Of a stretch of 64,000 nucleotides of DNA, positions 23,737 to 31,776 are shown piece by piece. The notes beneath the pieces were generated by a model. The model was not told where the DNA came from, made no database searches, and saw only the letters and a list, made by a program, of their open reading frames with translations. The stretch comes from Gammaproteobacteria bacterium. Lineage in GTDB: Bacteria > Pseudomonadota > Gammaproteobacteria > Enterobacterales > Alteromonadaceae. The position numbers and the translations under genes were made by a program. Each line of letters starts with the position of its first letter. Position 1 is the first letter of the stretch. The stretch spans positions 124,001 to 188,000 of the forward strand of contig JAHJZX010000012.1 in the NCBI GenBank assembly GCA_018826295.1, read 5' to 3'.

Positions 23737-24957
23737 ATGCTTAAAACTGAATTACTGGAAATCATTGCTAATGGCGAGAACTCTGGTATCGAATTTAAAC
23801 GTGATGATATTCGACCAGAACAGTTGGCAAAAGAAGTTGTTGCCATGGCAAATTTCCAAGGTGGTAAATTACTGTTAGGTGTCGAAGACGATGGCACCAT
23901 TAGTGGCATTCAAAGACCAAAACTTGAAGAGTGGGTAATGAATGTCTTACAAGACAAAGTTCATCCATTGCTTTTGCCATTTTATGAAGAGATAAAACTA
24001 GACGATAAAAAAACGGTGGCTGTGATTAGTTTTCCTCTTGGCATGTCAAAGCCCTATGTTGTGCGTCATAGTGGAAAAGAAGAAATTTATATTCGGGTAG
24101 GGTCTACTTCGCGAATGGCTACCAGAGAGCAGCAAATGCGGCTTTTTGAGCTAGGAGGTATGTTGCATACAGAGGTAATGCCAGTACCTCGAACGGATAT
24201 AAGTTGTTTAGATGAGGCGCGGTTAGTTAACTATATTCGGGATATTTTAGGTGATCCAGATGTTCCGCAAACGGCTGACCAATGGCAGAGCAGATTATTG
24301 GGTTTAAGCTTGTTAACTGAAGCCGCAGGACGTATATGCTGCACTATTGCCGGGCTGGTGTTGTTTGGTAAAAGCCCACGGCGTTACCTTAAACAGGCTG
24401 GTCTGAGGGTCATGGTATTCAAGGGGGAGGATAAGGAATATCAGGCAGCGCTGGATGATATTTTGGATGGGCCAATGGTTGGTCGATTTGATATAGAGCG
24501 CGGAGTGAAGCAGCTAGTTGATGGCGGTATTATTGAGCGCTTTATGGATGCTATGGCTCCGTTTATTTCTCAGGAAGCAGACCACATTGGCGAAGGCTTA
24601 CGACGCGAAACACAATGGTTTTATCCACTAGAAGCCGTAAGGGAATCGCTGATCAACGCACTTGCGCACAGGGACTGGACACGCGCCGTTGAAATTGAGG
24701 TAGTTAACTACGCCAATCGATTTGAAGTGATTAGCCCCGGCACTTTACCAAACTCCATGACGGTTGAGAAAATGCGTGCGGGTCAACGTTCTCCCAGAAA
24801 TACCATCATTATGGAGGTGCTTCGAGATTATGGGTACGTTGATTATCGTGGTATGGGCGTTAGGACAAAGATTGTGCCGCTTACTAAAGAATTAACAGGA
24901 AAAGAACCGATATTTGAAGTAACAGATGATTATCTGAAAACCGCATTGTATCGTTAG
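23737..24957 (+). CDS. AlbA_2 domain / GHKL-type ATP-binding protein (RecG C-terminus-like)
   Basis: A 406-residue protein. Residues about 10-115 form an AlbA_2 putative nucleic-acid-binding domain (GIEFKRDDIRPEQLAKEVVA, MANFQGGKLLLGVEDDGTI, IYIRVGSTSRMA). Residues about 280-400 form a HATPase_c_4 domain with the N-box-like AVRESLINALAHRDW. It is often annotated as RecG-related although no helicase motifs are present. It lies 26 nt after the TrlF-type gene with its own GGGAGA site and is clearly in the same transcription unit. Its joint occurrence with a large ATPase suggests a two- or three-part system; the exact role is unknown. Confidence 0.82.
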   Translation: MLKTELLEIIANGENSGIEFKRDDIRPEQLAKEVVAMANFQGGKLLLGVEDDGTISGIQRPKLEEWVMNVLQDKVHPLLLPFYEEIKLDDKKTVAVISFPLGMSKPYVVRHSGKEEIYIRVGSTSRMATREQQMRLFELGGMLHTEVMPVPRTDISCLDEARLVNYIRDILGDPDVPQTADQWQSRLLGLSLLTEAAGRICCTIAGLVLFGKSPRRYLKQAGLRVMVFKGEDKEYQAALDDILDGPMVGRFDIERGVKQLVDGGIIERFMDAMAPFISQEADHIGEGLRRETQWFYPLEAVRESLINALAHRDWTRAVEIEVVNYANRFEVISPGTLPNSMTVEKMRAGQRSPRNTIIMEVLRDYGYVDYRGMGVRTKIVPLTKELTGKEPIFEVTDDYLKTALYR

Positions 24958-24977
24958 TTCATCAAGGATGAATGGAA

Positions 24978-26159
24978 TTAATCCAGCGCCACTGCTTTAA
25001 TCTGTGCATATACCAGCTGGCCTACCTGCAAGCCCAAGCGTTCTGCCGATTGTTTGGTTAGCAGTGCCTGCAGTGGCTGGCCTGCCAGTTCTAATTGCAC
25101 CAGGGTTTCGGCCGGGTGGGGGGCTGGGTTAAAACCGCTAATGCTGACTTGCAGCTGATTACTCACTGAGCTGTCGGTGAGTGGCGTTAGGCTTAGCGCC
25201 ACGTCGCGTGCCTGAATACGTAAGCGGTAGGCTGTTTGTGTGCCGCTGTTGCTCAGCGGAGCCGGTAGTTGCAACTGTTGCTTGCCGATACTCAGTTGTA
25301 AAAGATGGTTATGACAGCCCTGGCTTTGCGCGTACAGCAGCGACATAGCGCCGCTGGCGGCAAGTTGTGGTTGCAGCAATTGCTGTGGCAGCGGGCCCTG
25401 GCTGATAATATGGCCATCCTGCATCAATATCAGCTGGTCGGCCAGTTTGACCACATCATCTAACTGATGGCTGACCAACAGCATAGGGATGCCGGTTTGA
25501 TTCGCGACACGCTGTAAAAACGGCAAAATCTCATTGCGGCTTTGCTGATCCAGTGATGCCAAGGGTTCATCTAATAACAATAATTCTGGCTGGCTCAGTA
25601 AGGCGCGGCCCAGCGCAATACGCTGGCGCTGGCCGCCGGACAGCTGCTCTGGCTGCAGTTGCAACAAGCTCTCCAGCTCTAATAAGCTGATTACCTGCGC
25701 CGGTTCCAGCTGCACCGCACTATGTTTAACCCGGCGCTTAAAGCCGTACAACAGGTTTTGCAGAGCCGTTAAATGCGGCAATAAGCTGCTGTGCTGAAAC
25801 ACCATACCGATACGGCGCTGATGCACCGGCATAAAGTGATTACCTTGCTGCCAGACGACATCATTGCAGCGGATCTGTGCTTTCGCGTGGCGATCCAGCC
25901 CGGCGATAGCGCGCAGCAGGGTGGTTTTGCCACAGCCAGATCGGCCAAATAGCGCGGTAACACCGTGTAATGGCAAGCTGTGATTAAGCTCAAGCGTAAA
26001 GGCGCCGCGCTTAACCGTCAGTTGTAACTGCAGGCTTTGCACAGCTTGTGGCGGCTGGCTGGCCTGACGTTCAGGGGTTAAGTGCTGCCAGCCCTGTTGC
26101 ATGGCGCTGGTTAAGCTGCTTATCACGGTGCTCGTCAGGTTACTCATTATATTGTTCAT
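24978..26159 (-). CDS. modC: Molybdate ABC transporter ATP-binding protein ModC
   Basis: A 393-residue ATPase that powers molybdate import. It has Walker A GRSGCGKTT, a Q-loop in MVFQHSSLLPHL, signature LSGGQRQRIALGRAL, Walker B LLLLDEPLASLD, the H-loop SHQ, and a C-terminal MOP/TOBE molybdate-binding domain from about residue 300. It is about 40 residues longer than E. coli ModC because of an N-terminal extension before the ABC domain (residues 1-45, QQGWQHLTPERQASQPPQ). The start overlaps the modB stop (TAATG), which supports the long form. It is the last gene of the moa-mod run and borders the accessory island. Confidence 0.92.
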   Translation of the reverse strand: MNNIMSNLTSTVISSLTSAMQQGWQHLTPERQASQPPQAVQSLQLQLTVKRGAFTLELNHSLPLHGVTALFGRSGCGKTTLLRAIAGLDRHAKAQIRCNDVVWQQGNHFMPVHQRRIGMVFQHSSLLPHLTALQNLLYGFKRRVKHSAVQLEPAQVISLLELESLLQLQPEQLSGGQRQRIALGRALLSQPELLLLDEPLASLDQQSRNEILPFLQRVANQTGIPMLLVSHQLDDVVKLADQLILMQDGHIISQGPLPQQLLQPQLAASGAMSLLYAQSQGCHNHLLQLSIGKQQLQLPAPLSNSGTQTAYRLRIQARDVALSLTPLTDSSVSNQLQVSISGFNPAPHPAETLVQLELAGQPLQALLTKQSAERLGLQVGQLVYAQIKAVALD

Positions 26160-26863
26160 TACAGCACGGCCTCACGTTCAAAACGCCGGTTTAAACCATA
26201 AACAATAAACAGCACCACAAAGGCGCTGATTAGCAAGCCGAGCGACAGATGATGTGCCTGAGCGTAGTTCATTGCTTCGGTGTGGTCGTAAATCAGTACC
26301 GACAGCACCTGAGTTTCACCGGGGATACTGCCGCCGAGCATTAAAATAACGCCAAACTCGCCTAGTGTATGGGCAAAGGTCAGGGTAGCCGCAACGATAA
26401 AGCCGCCGCGACACAGCGGCAGCACCACGCTAAACAACTGATCCAGCTTGCCGGCACCTAAGGTTGCTGCTACTTCCAGCGGCCCGGGCCCCATGCGACG
26501 AAAGCTTTCCAACAGTGGCTGCACGGCAAAGGGCAGCGAGTAAATCACCGAGCCAATTAAAATGCCGCTAAAGCTAAAAGCCAGATGCGATAAGCCTAAG
26601 CGTTCCAGCATGCTGCCAACGGCGCCATGCGGGCCGAGTAGCAGCAGCAAGTAAAAGCCCAGTACTGTTGGTGGCAATACCAGCGGCAGGGCGACTATGG
26701 CCTGAATGGCGGTGCGTAATTTGCTTTGCCGCAGCGCTAACCACCAGGCCAGTGGCGTAGCCAACAGCAGTAAAATGGCGGTGGTATACAGGCACAGCTT
26801 TAACGTGAGCCGGATGGCTTGCCAGTCTTGCGGGCTGAGTGCGGCGAACAGCTCTGGCATCAT
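26159..26863 (-). CDS. modB: Molybdate ABC transporter permease ModB
   Basis: A 234-residue inner-membrane permease with about five helices, proline-rich LPLVLPPTVLGFYLL, and the EAA loop EVAATLGAGKLDQLFSVVLP that docks to ModC. The start overlaps the modA stop by 4 nt (ATGA) and the stop overlaps the modC start, so modABC are translationally coupled. Confidence 0.94.
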   Translation of the reverse strand: MMPELFAALSPQDWQAIRLTLKLCLYTTAILLLLATPLAWWLALRQSKLRTAIQAIVALPLVLPPTVLGFYLLLLLGPHGAVGSMLERLGLSHLAFSFSGILIGSVIYSLPFAVQPLLESFRRMGPGPLEVAATLGAGKLDQLFSVVLPLCRGGFIVAATLTFAHTLGEFGVILMLGGSIPGETQVLSVLIYDHTEAMNYAQAHHLSLGLLISAFVVLFIVYGLNRRFEREAVL

Positions 26864-27639
26864 TGCGCCTCCGGCTGTGCCAAGCCCGGCTGTTCAAAAC
26901 GCCCTTGTTCAAAACCATAGCGCTGCATAATATCCAGCACTGCTGGCGTGGCGATAAACGCTGCGAACTGCCGCGCGGCAAGGTTATCGGCGCCATGGCG
27001 GGTGATCACATAGCCCTGCAGCAGCGGTTGGTGTAGCTCAGTGGGAATAGGTTGGTAGCCCTGACTGGCAAGCTCCGGAAAGCGGGCCAGCGATAGCGCA
27101 ATAATGGCGATATCAGCGCCGCCGCTTTGTGCCAGTTGCGCGGTTTGGGCGATATTTTCGCCATAGACGATTTTTGCCTCTACTGCCTGCCAGACGCCGG
27201 CGGCCTGCAGCGCTTGTTTGGCGCGCTGGCCATAAGGCGCATGCGCCGGCTGGGCAATGGCCAGGCGGTTAAAATCAAATTCTGCCAGCTGGCTTAGCGT
27301 AATGCCGGCCATATTTTGTTTTGGGCTCCACAGCACTAAATGCCCGAGCGCATAGGGCTGTGGCGCAGTAGCTGCCAGGCCGTCCTGGTATAGCTGCCGG
27401 GCAAAGCTGATATCGGCAGAGAAAAACATATCATAGGGCGCGCCATGGCGGATTTGCGTGCTGAGCTTACCGCTGGCGCCATAAATTACCCTGACATCAA
27501 GCTGAGTTTGCTGCTGAAACAGCCTGACGATGTCAGCCATGGCATAGCGCAGATCAGAGGCGGCTGCTATGGTGAGCTTGTCGCTGGCGTCGGCGGTTAA
27601 GCTGCAGATAAAGCCTAGTATTAGCAGTAACTGACGCAT
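26860..27639 (-). CDS. modA: Molybdate-binding periplasmic protein ModA
   Basis: A 259-residue substrate-binding protein of the molybdate importer. The signal peptide MRQLLLILGFICSLTADA is followed by KLTIAAASDLRYAM, the conserved start that holds the first oxyanion-binding serine, and by VIYGASGKLSTQI with the next ligand. It begins 3 nt after the moaE stop, so molybdate uptake is part of the same transcript as cofactor synthesis. Confidence 0.93.
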   Translation of the reverse strand: MRQLLLILGFICSLTADASDKLTIAAASDLRYAMADIVRLFQQQTQLDVRVIYGASGKLSTQIRHGAPYDMFFSADISFARQLYQDGLAATAPQPYALGHLVLWSPKQNMAGITLSQLAEFDFNRLAIAQPAHAPYGQRAKQALQAAGVWQAVEAKIVYGENIAQTAQLAQSGGADIAIIALSLARFPELASQGYQPIPTELHQPLLQGYVITRHGADNLAARQFAAFIATPAVLDIMQRYGFEQGRFEQPGLAQPEAQ

Positions 27640-27642
27640 TGG

Positions 27643-28101
27643 CTAGCCCCAGCGCGTTAGCGCGTGTTGGTCACTGGTTTTGGCTTCTACCCAATAATCG
27701 CCGTTGCTGGTGTGTTCTTTTTTCCACAGCGGCGCGCGGTTTTTCAGGTAATCCATTATAAACTCGCCGGCAGCAAAGGCGGCCGCCCGGTGCGGGCTGG
27801 CAATGCCGACAAACACAATTTGCTCATGCGGTTTCAGGCTGCCAACGCGGTGAATAAGGTGCACTGCGCCCAGCTGCCAGCGCTGTTGTGCTTGCTCAGC
27901 AATAGCCGTGAGGGCTTGCTCAGTCATGCCGGGGTAGTGCTCCAGCGTCATGCTGTGCAGTTGGTTATCGCTAAGCTCGCGTACCAGGCCGCTAAAGGTG
28001 ACGATAGCGCCGCAACCTGACTGGCGGCGCAGTTCGTTATATTCACTGGCGACACAAAAGTCATCGCTTTGTACGGCAACAAAGATGCTCATATCCGTCA
28101 T
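27643..28101 (-). CDS. moaE: Molybdopterin synthase catalytic subunit MoaE
   Basis: A 152-residue subunit that, with MoaD, adds two sulfurs to cyclic pyranopterin monophosphate. It has CGAIVTFSGLVRE, the RVGSLKPHEQIVFVG segment and the active-site KNRAPLWKKE with the conserved lysines. The start at 28101 lies 6 nt after moaD; a second ATG three codons on is possible. Confidence 0.93.
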   Translation of the reverse strand: MTDMSIFVAVQSDDFCVASEYNELRRQSGCGAIVTFSGLVRELSDNQLHSMTLEHYPGMTEQALTAIAEQAQQRWQLGAVHLIHRVGSLKPHEQIVFVGIASPHRAAAFAAGEFIMDYLKNRAPLWKKEHTSNGDYWVEAKTSDQHALTRWG

Positions 28102-28107
28102 TACCTT

Positions 28108-28359
28108 TTAGCCGCCGGTTACCGGCGGGAAGAATGCCAGCTCATCGCCGTCCTGTACGTTGGCGCTTAGCGGCACCAGTTGCTGGTTTACGGCGCAGAG
28201 CAAATCGCTGCGGCTAAGTTCCTGCTGCCAGCTATGACAACGGCTTTGCAGCTGCTGCAGGATATCGGTCACCTGCAACATTGTGCCATCGCAGCTCAGC
28301 AGGTATTGTTCGCAATCAAGCCGCTCGCGCAGCGCGGCGAAAAACAGAATTTTAATCAT
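28108..28359 (-). CDS. moaD: Molybdopterin synthase sulfur carrier MoaD
   Basis: An 83-residue ubiquitin-like protein ending in the required Gly-Gly (FFPPVTGG), the site of thiocarboxylate formation. An AGGCAG ribosome binding site precedes the ATG. It is separated from moaC by a 240-nt spacer mostly filled by a palindromic element. Confidence 0.9.
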   Translation of the reverse strand: MIKILFFAALRERLDCEQYLLSCDGTMLQVTDILQQLQSRCHSWQQELSRSDLLCAVNQQLVPLSANVQDGDELAFFPPVTGG

Positions 28360-28421
28360 ACTGCCTCCGGTGATTTCTTAGTTCGTTGATACTGATATTG
28401 CCTGGTCTTGATTGACCCGGC

Positions 28422-28590
28422 CCAGATTGATATCTACTCCGGACTCGCCGCAGCGTCGTTGCGGGCCCATCCTGCCCTCCACGCGTGCGGGCCAGCTGAC
28501 GCTGGGCAAATTCGTTCCCGACGAATTTGCTGCCCGCCTTCGCTATTCGCGAAATGGGTCTGCGGCGCTCCTCCGTATATATCAATCTGG
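28422..28590. repeat. 169-bp palindromic element between moaC and moaD
   Basis: The outer arms 28422-28452 and 28559-28590 are inverted copies (ccagattgatat and atatcaatctgg at the ends, cgccgca and tgcggcg inside). A second, nested hairpin lies in the centre: CAAATTCGT-tcccg-ACGAATTTG (28507-28529). The outer ends, inner hairpin and lack of coding capacity suggest a non-autonomous mobile or repetitive element. It explains nearly all of the moaC-moaD gap. Confidence 0.75.
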
Positions 28591-28599
28591 CAAAAAGCG

Positions 28600-29088
28600 T
28601 CATTTGTTAGCTTCCACAAGGTAATGCCCCGACTTACCGCCGGTTTTCTCCAGCAGGCGGATATCGCTGATGGTCATCGCTTTATCTACTGCCTTACACA
28701 TATCGTAAATGGTCAGCGCGGCCACACTGGCAGCCGTTAACGCTTCCATCTCGACGCCGGTGCTGCCGCTAAGCAGGCAGCAGCTTTCGATTTTTATCTG
28801 ACCTTGCGCTGGCAGTAGCTGAAAATCGATTGATACTTTGCTGAGCATTAATGGATGACACAGCGGGATCAGCTCGCTGGTTTTTTTCGCCGCCATAATG
28901 CCGGCAATGCGCGCTGTGGCCAGCACGTCACCTTTTTTTAACAGCGCCCCGGCAATTAAGTCGATAACGTCGGGTGTGGTTTGCACCAGGGCGCCGGCGC
29001 GGGCCAGTCGGGTGGTGGCTGCTTTGGCACTGACATCGACCATCGCTGCCGCGCCGCTCTGATCCAAATGGGTAAGGGTTGCTGTCAT
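28600..29088 (-). CDS. moaC: Cyclic pyranopterin monophosphate synthase MoaC
   Basis: A 162-residue enzyme that works after MoaA in the first step of Moco synthesis. It has [17 protein letters not shown], the [16 protein letters not shown] segment, [20 protein letters not shown] and the KTGGKSG end, all conserved. The ATG at 29088 has GGAG 7 nt upstream; a GTG four codons earlier is less likely. Confidence 0.93.
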   Translation of the reverse strand: MTATLTHLDQSGAAAMVDVSAKAATTRLARAGALVQTTPDVIDLIAGALLKKGDVLATARIAGIMAAKKTSELIPLCHPLMLSKVSIDFQLLPAQGQIKIESCCLLSGSTGVEMEALTAASVAALTIYDMCKAVDKAMTISDIRLLEKTGGKSGHYLVEANK

Positions 29089-29089
29089 C

Positions 29090-29653
29090 TTAGGCTCCAC
29101 AGCTTTGGCTTGGACTGTTTTTTACATGGGCAACAAAGTTACCTTTTACATGTGCAACAAAGTTGCAGGGCCCGGTTTTGCTATCTAATTGTGGTAAAAT
29201 CAGCTGCTGCATCGCAAGCGTACAGGCACCGCCTGAGCCGGGCATGGCAAACAGCAGGGTGCCATTGGCCAGGCCAGCTATCGCGCCGGATTGCATGGCG
29301 GCTGAGCCCAGCTGGTTAAACGACAGTTGGCGAAACAGTTCGCCAAAACCCGCTACCGGCGTATCGAGTAATGGCGTTAGTGCCTCAACGGTGCAGTTAG
29401 TGTGATGAAAGCCGGTGCCACCGTTAATCAGCACGACCTGAATGTTATCGCTTGCGATCCACTGGCTTAGCGTAGCGCGCAATTGGTATTTGTTATTGGG
29501 CAATAATGAGCGCGCAACTAACTGATGATCGGCGCTTTGCAACAGCTGACACAACAGGTCGCCGCTGCTGTCATTAGCGCTGGTCCGGCTATCCGACACT
29601 GTGAGTACAGCGATATTCAGCGGATAAAAGCGGCTTAAATCTGGCTTTGGCAT
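29090..29653 (-). CDS. moaB: MoaB/MogA-family protein with duplicated C-terminal segment
   Basis: A 187-residue member of the molybdopterin-binding MoaB family. [19 protein letters not shown] and [21 protein letters not shown] match E. coli MoaB closely, as does the PGS and PQLD...GPCNF ending. Two features are odd. The GGTG loop reads [15 protein letters not shown], with Asn where MogA and MoaB have an Asp that is essential in MogA. The C-terminus carries two adjacent copies of NFVAHVK, reflecting a 24-nt tandem duplication near 29117-29164, then a short tail. Its adenylylation activity is therefore doubtful. Its stop lies 1 nt from the moaC start. Confidence 0.8.
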   Translation of the reverse strand: MPKPDLSRFYPLNIAVLTVSDSRTSANDSSGDLLCQLLQSADHQLVARSLLPNNKYQLRATLSQWIASDNIQVVLINGGTGFHHTNCTVEALTPLLDTPVAGFGELFRQLSFNQLGSAAMQSGAIAGLANGTLLFAMPGSGGACTLAMQQLILPQLDSKTGPCNFVAHVKGNFVAHVKNSPSQSCGA

Positions 29654-30240
29654 AGGCCCTCCTGCTGTTCCTTGTTGCTGCTGCCCGTGCTGCTGCCGCT
29701 ATTGAGCAGAGTTAAGCAGTGCTGCCAGTCGGCTGGTGTGTTGGTATTGAGCAATTCTGTGTCTGGCGCCGCCAGGTTTTTAGCATTAAGTAGCCTGAGC
29801 AGGGCGTGAACTGAACGCTGGCCAGTGCGCAGTTGCGCGCTTATCAGGGGGCTAAGAGCCCGGGTTACCGGCAATACGCAAGGTAGCGGGTTATCGCTAA
29901 AATAGCAGGCCGTGCCATTGGCGTGTTGCAGCAGGCGTTGCAGGCTGGTTACCGTCAATAGCGGGGTATCAATCGGCAATACCAGTAACTGCGAACCACT
30001 GCAGTGTTGCAGCGCTGCCAAAATACCGGCTAAAGGCCCTTGTTGCGGCGTGTTATCGGCAATAAAGCCCGGCAGATTGCGACTTACCAGCACTTCAACA
30101 GCGCCACTGTCCAGCGCCAGTTGCTGCATATGCGCCAGTAAGCTTTGGCCATTAAGTTGCAGCAGGGCTTTATCGCGACCCATGCGGCTGGACTGGCCAC
30201 CGGCTAAAATCAGCGCACTAAACGGCATTGTTATGCTCAT
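29635..30240 (-). CDS. mobA: Molybdenum cofactor guanylyltransferase MobA
   Basis: A 201-residue nucleotidyltransferase that links GMP to molybdopterin to make the MGD form used by NarG and NasA. The N-terminal GTP-binding loop LILAGGQSSRMGRDKALL is intact, with QQGPLAGILAAL and LPIDTPLL (metal-binding Asp) downstream. The Ser/Gln-rich C-terminal tail overlaps moaB by 19 nt. The ATG at 30240 has a GGCGGA site that overlaps the region of the moaA stop. Confidence 0.88.
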   Translation of the reverse strand: MSITMPFSALILAGGQSSRMGRDKALLQLNGQSLLAHMQQLALDSGAVEVLVSRNLPGFIADNTPQQGPLAGILAALQHCSGSQLLVLPIDTPLLTVTSLQRLLQHANGTACYFSDNPLPCVLPVTRALSPLISAQLRTGQRSVHALLRLLNAKNLAAPDTELLNTNTPADWQHCLTLLNSGSSTGSSNKEQQEGLCQSQI

Positions 30241-30252
30241 ATTATCCGCCTG

Positions 30253-31224
30253 TTATCCGCCAATCTGGGCTAAATGCCGGGTGCTGCCGCTGTAATCCTC
30301 CGCCAACTGGTGGCTAAAGGCTTTGCCTTGCACCGCTTGCTGTAAAAAACGCATCAGCGGCGCGCTGTCATCGCTTTGCAGCAGGCTGCGCATGTCCTGA
30401 TGGCTGTCGGTAAACAGGCATAAATACAGCTGACCCAGGCTTGATACCCTAAGCCGGTTACAATCGGCGCAAAAGTCTTTGCTGTAGGGCATAATCAGGC
30501 CAATCCGGCCCTGATAATCGTGGTGCGAATATTCCAGCGCCGGGCCGTCGGTGTTGGCTTTGGCGTTTAGTTGCCAACCTTGTGCCAGCAGCTGCTGCTG
30601 AATATGCTCGCCACTTAAATGCTGGCGCTGATAAAAGCCGGCATTGTCACCGGTGCGCATCAGTTCAATAAAACGCAGCGCAATATCCTGCTGCTGAATA
30701 AAGGTAAGGAAATCCGGCAGCGACAGGGCATTGTGCTGCTTTAACAGCACGGTATTAATTTTTACCTGCTTAATGCCCATGGCTTTGGCATGCGCTATGC
30801 CGTCTAAGATGTCGGCCAGTTTGTCCTGACCGGTAACCAGATGAAACGTATCAGCATCTAAACTATCGACGCTGACGTTAACCGCATCCAGGCCGGCTTG
30901 CTGCCAGGCCAGCGCATCGCGTTTTAGCCGGTAGCCATTGGTGGTGAGCGCCACTTTTTCAATGCCGGGCACCGCTTTGCAGGTGGCAATAATTTCGGTT
31001 AAGTCTTTGCGCAGTGACGGCTCACCGCCGGTAATGCGTACCTTGCGGGTGCCGAGTTTGGCAAAAGCGGTGACTAAGCGGCGAATTTCTGTCAGGTTAA
31101 GCTCGCCACTACGGCTGTTACAGTCGTTGCCGTCAGGCAGGCAATAGCTGCAGCGAAAATTGCAGCTTTCGGTGACAGACAGCCGCAAATAGCTAAAGCG
31201 GCGCGCATAGGCGTCAGTTAACAT
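30253..31224 (-). CDS. moaA: GTP 3',8-cyclase MoaA (radical SAM)
   Basis: A 323-residue radical SAM enzyme that starts Moco synthesis from GTP. It has the SAM cluster motif CNFRCSYC, ITGGEPSLRKDL, and the C-terminal cluster CADCNRLRVSS with a third Cys in YLCLF. It ends in the family Gly-Gly (AQIGG). It is the first gene of the moaA-mobA-moaB-moaC-moaD-moaE-modABC run. Its ribosome binding site (AAGGTG) lies inside the putative Moco riboswitch. Confidence 0.95.
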   Translation of the reverse strand: MLTDAYARRFSYLRLSVTESCNFRCSYCLPDGNDCNSRSGELNLTEIRRLVTAFAKLGTRKVRITGGEPSLRKDLTEIIATCKAVPGIEKVALTTNGYRLKRDALAWQQAGLDAVNVSVDSLDADTFHLVTGQDKLADILDGIAHAKAMGIKQVKINTVLLKQHNALSLPDFLTFIQQQDIALRFIELMRTGDNAGFYQRQHLSGEHIQQQLLAQGWQLNAKANTDGPALEYSHHDYQGRIGLIMPYSKDFCADCNRLRVSSLGQLYLCLFTDSHQDMRSLLQSDDSAPLMRFLQQAVQGKAFSHQLAEDYSGSTRHLAQIGG

Positions 31225-31229
31225 AATTC

Positions 31230-31300
31230 ACCTTTCCAAGTGGGGAGGTAAGGCCGTTTCCAACGTTACCCGGTGGCGTTAGTGCCACGGCAAAGGCTTC
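31230..31300 (-). promoter_or_regulatory. Molybdenum cofactor (Moco) riboswitch upstream of moaA
   Basis: Read on the minus strand, the 170-nt leader contains elements I associate with the Moco RNA motif, in order: TTGCCGTGGCACTAACGCC, CCGGGTAACGTTGGAAACGG, CCTTACCTCCCC and TTGGAAAGGTG. The last element carries the moaA ribosome binding site, so ligand binding could block translation. The motif is known upstream of moa operons in gammaproteobacteria. The match is by eye, not by covariance model. Confidence 0.7.
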
Positions 31301-31395
31301 ATTGCTTTTCAGCTTTAGAACGCCTTGCTCGGTGTTGTGTCGTTAAGCTTAAAAGCTTTGTGCCGGTATTGTTATTGCCATTAAGGGGCGTCTGG

Positions 31396-31776
31396 CTACT
31401 CCATTGGAGGTAGCAGCCACACCTGACCATGCTGTAGCTGCACGTTAAATACCTGCAATTTCAGCGTGCTGTCGCTTAAGCATTGGCCATCGCTAAGCCG
31501 GTATTGCTGCTTGTGTAGTGGTGCGGCGAGATAAAACTCGCCTTTGCTTTCGCCCAGCAGGCCGTGGGCCATCACCGGCGCGCCGCTTGCCGGGTCGATG
31601 TGGCTAACGCCATATAACTCGACTTCCTCACCTGGCAGGTAAAACAGCGCTATGGCGTGGCGGCCAAAACGCGCTGCGACGCCGGAAAACGGCACTAAAT
31701 CTTGCTGCTGGCACAGTAAAACCGGCTGCTGTTGTACGCAGGGCTGATTGTCTAAAGCATAAGCAAGCTGGCTCAT
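31396..31776 (-). CDS. nirD: Nitrite reductase (NADH) small subunit NirD
   Basis: A 126-residue partner of NirB with a Rieske-like beta fold (QQDLVPFSGVAARFGRHAIAL, then VSHIDPASGAPVMAHGLLGE) but without the cysteine/histidine cluster ligands, as usual for NirD. The start overlaps the nirB stop by 4 nt. It is the last gene before the moaA leader. Confidence 0.92.
   Translation of the reverse strand: MSQLAYALDNQPCVQQQPVLLCQQQDLVPFSGVAARFGRHAIALFYLPGEEVELYGVSHIDPASGAPVMAHGLLGESKGEFYLAAPLHKQQYRLSDGQCLSDSTLKLQVFNVQLQHGQVWLLPPME

Noticed and set aside
16732..24957. Prophage or integrated plasmid
   Set aside because: No integrase, terminase, capsid, replication or transfer genes are seen, and no tRNA borders the region.
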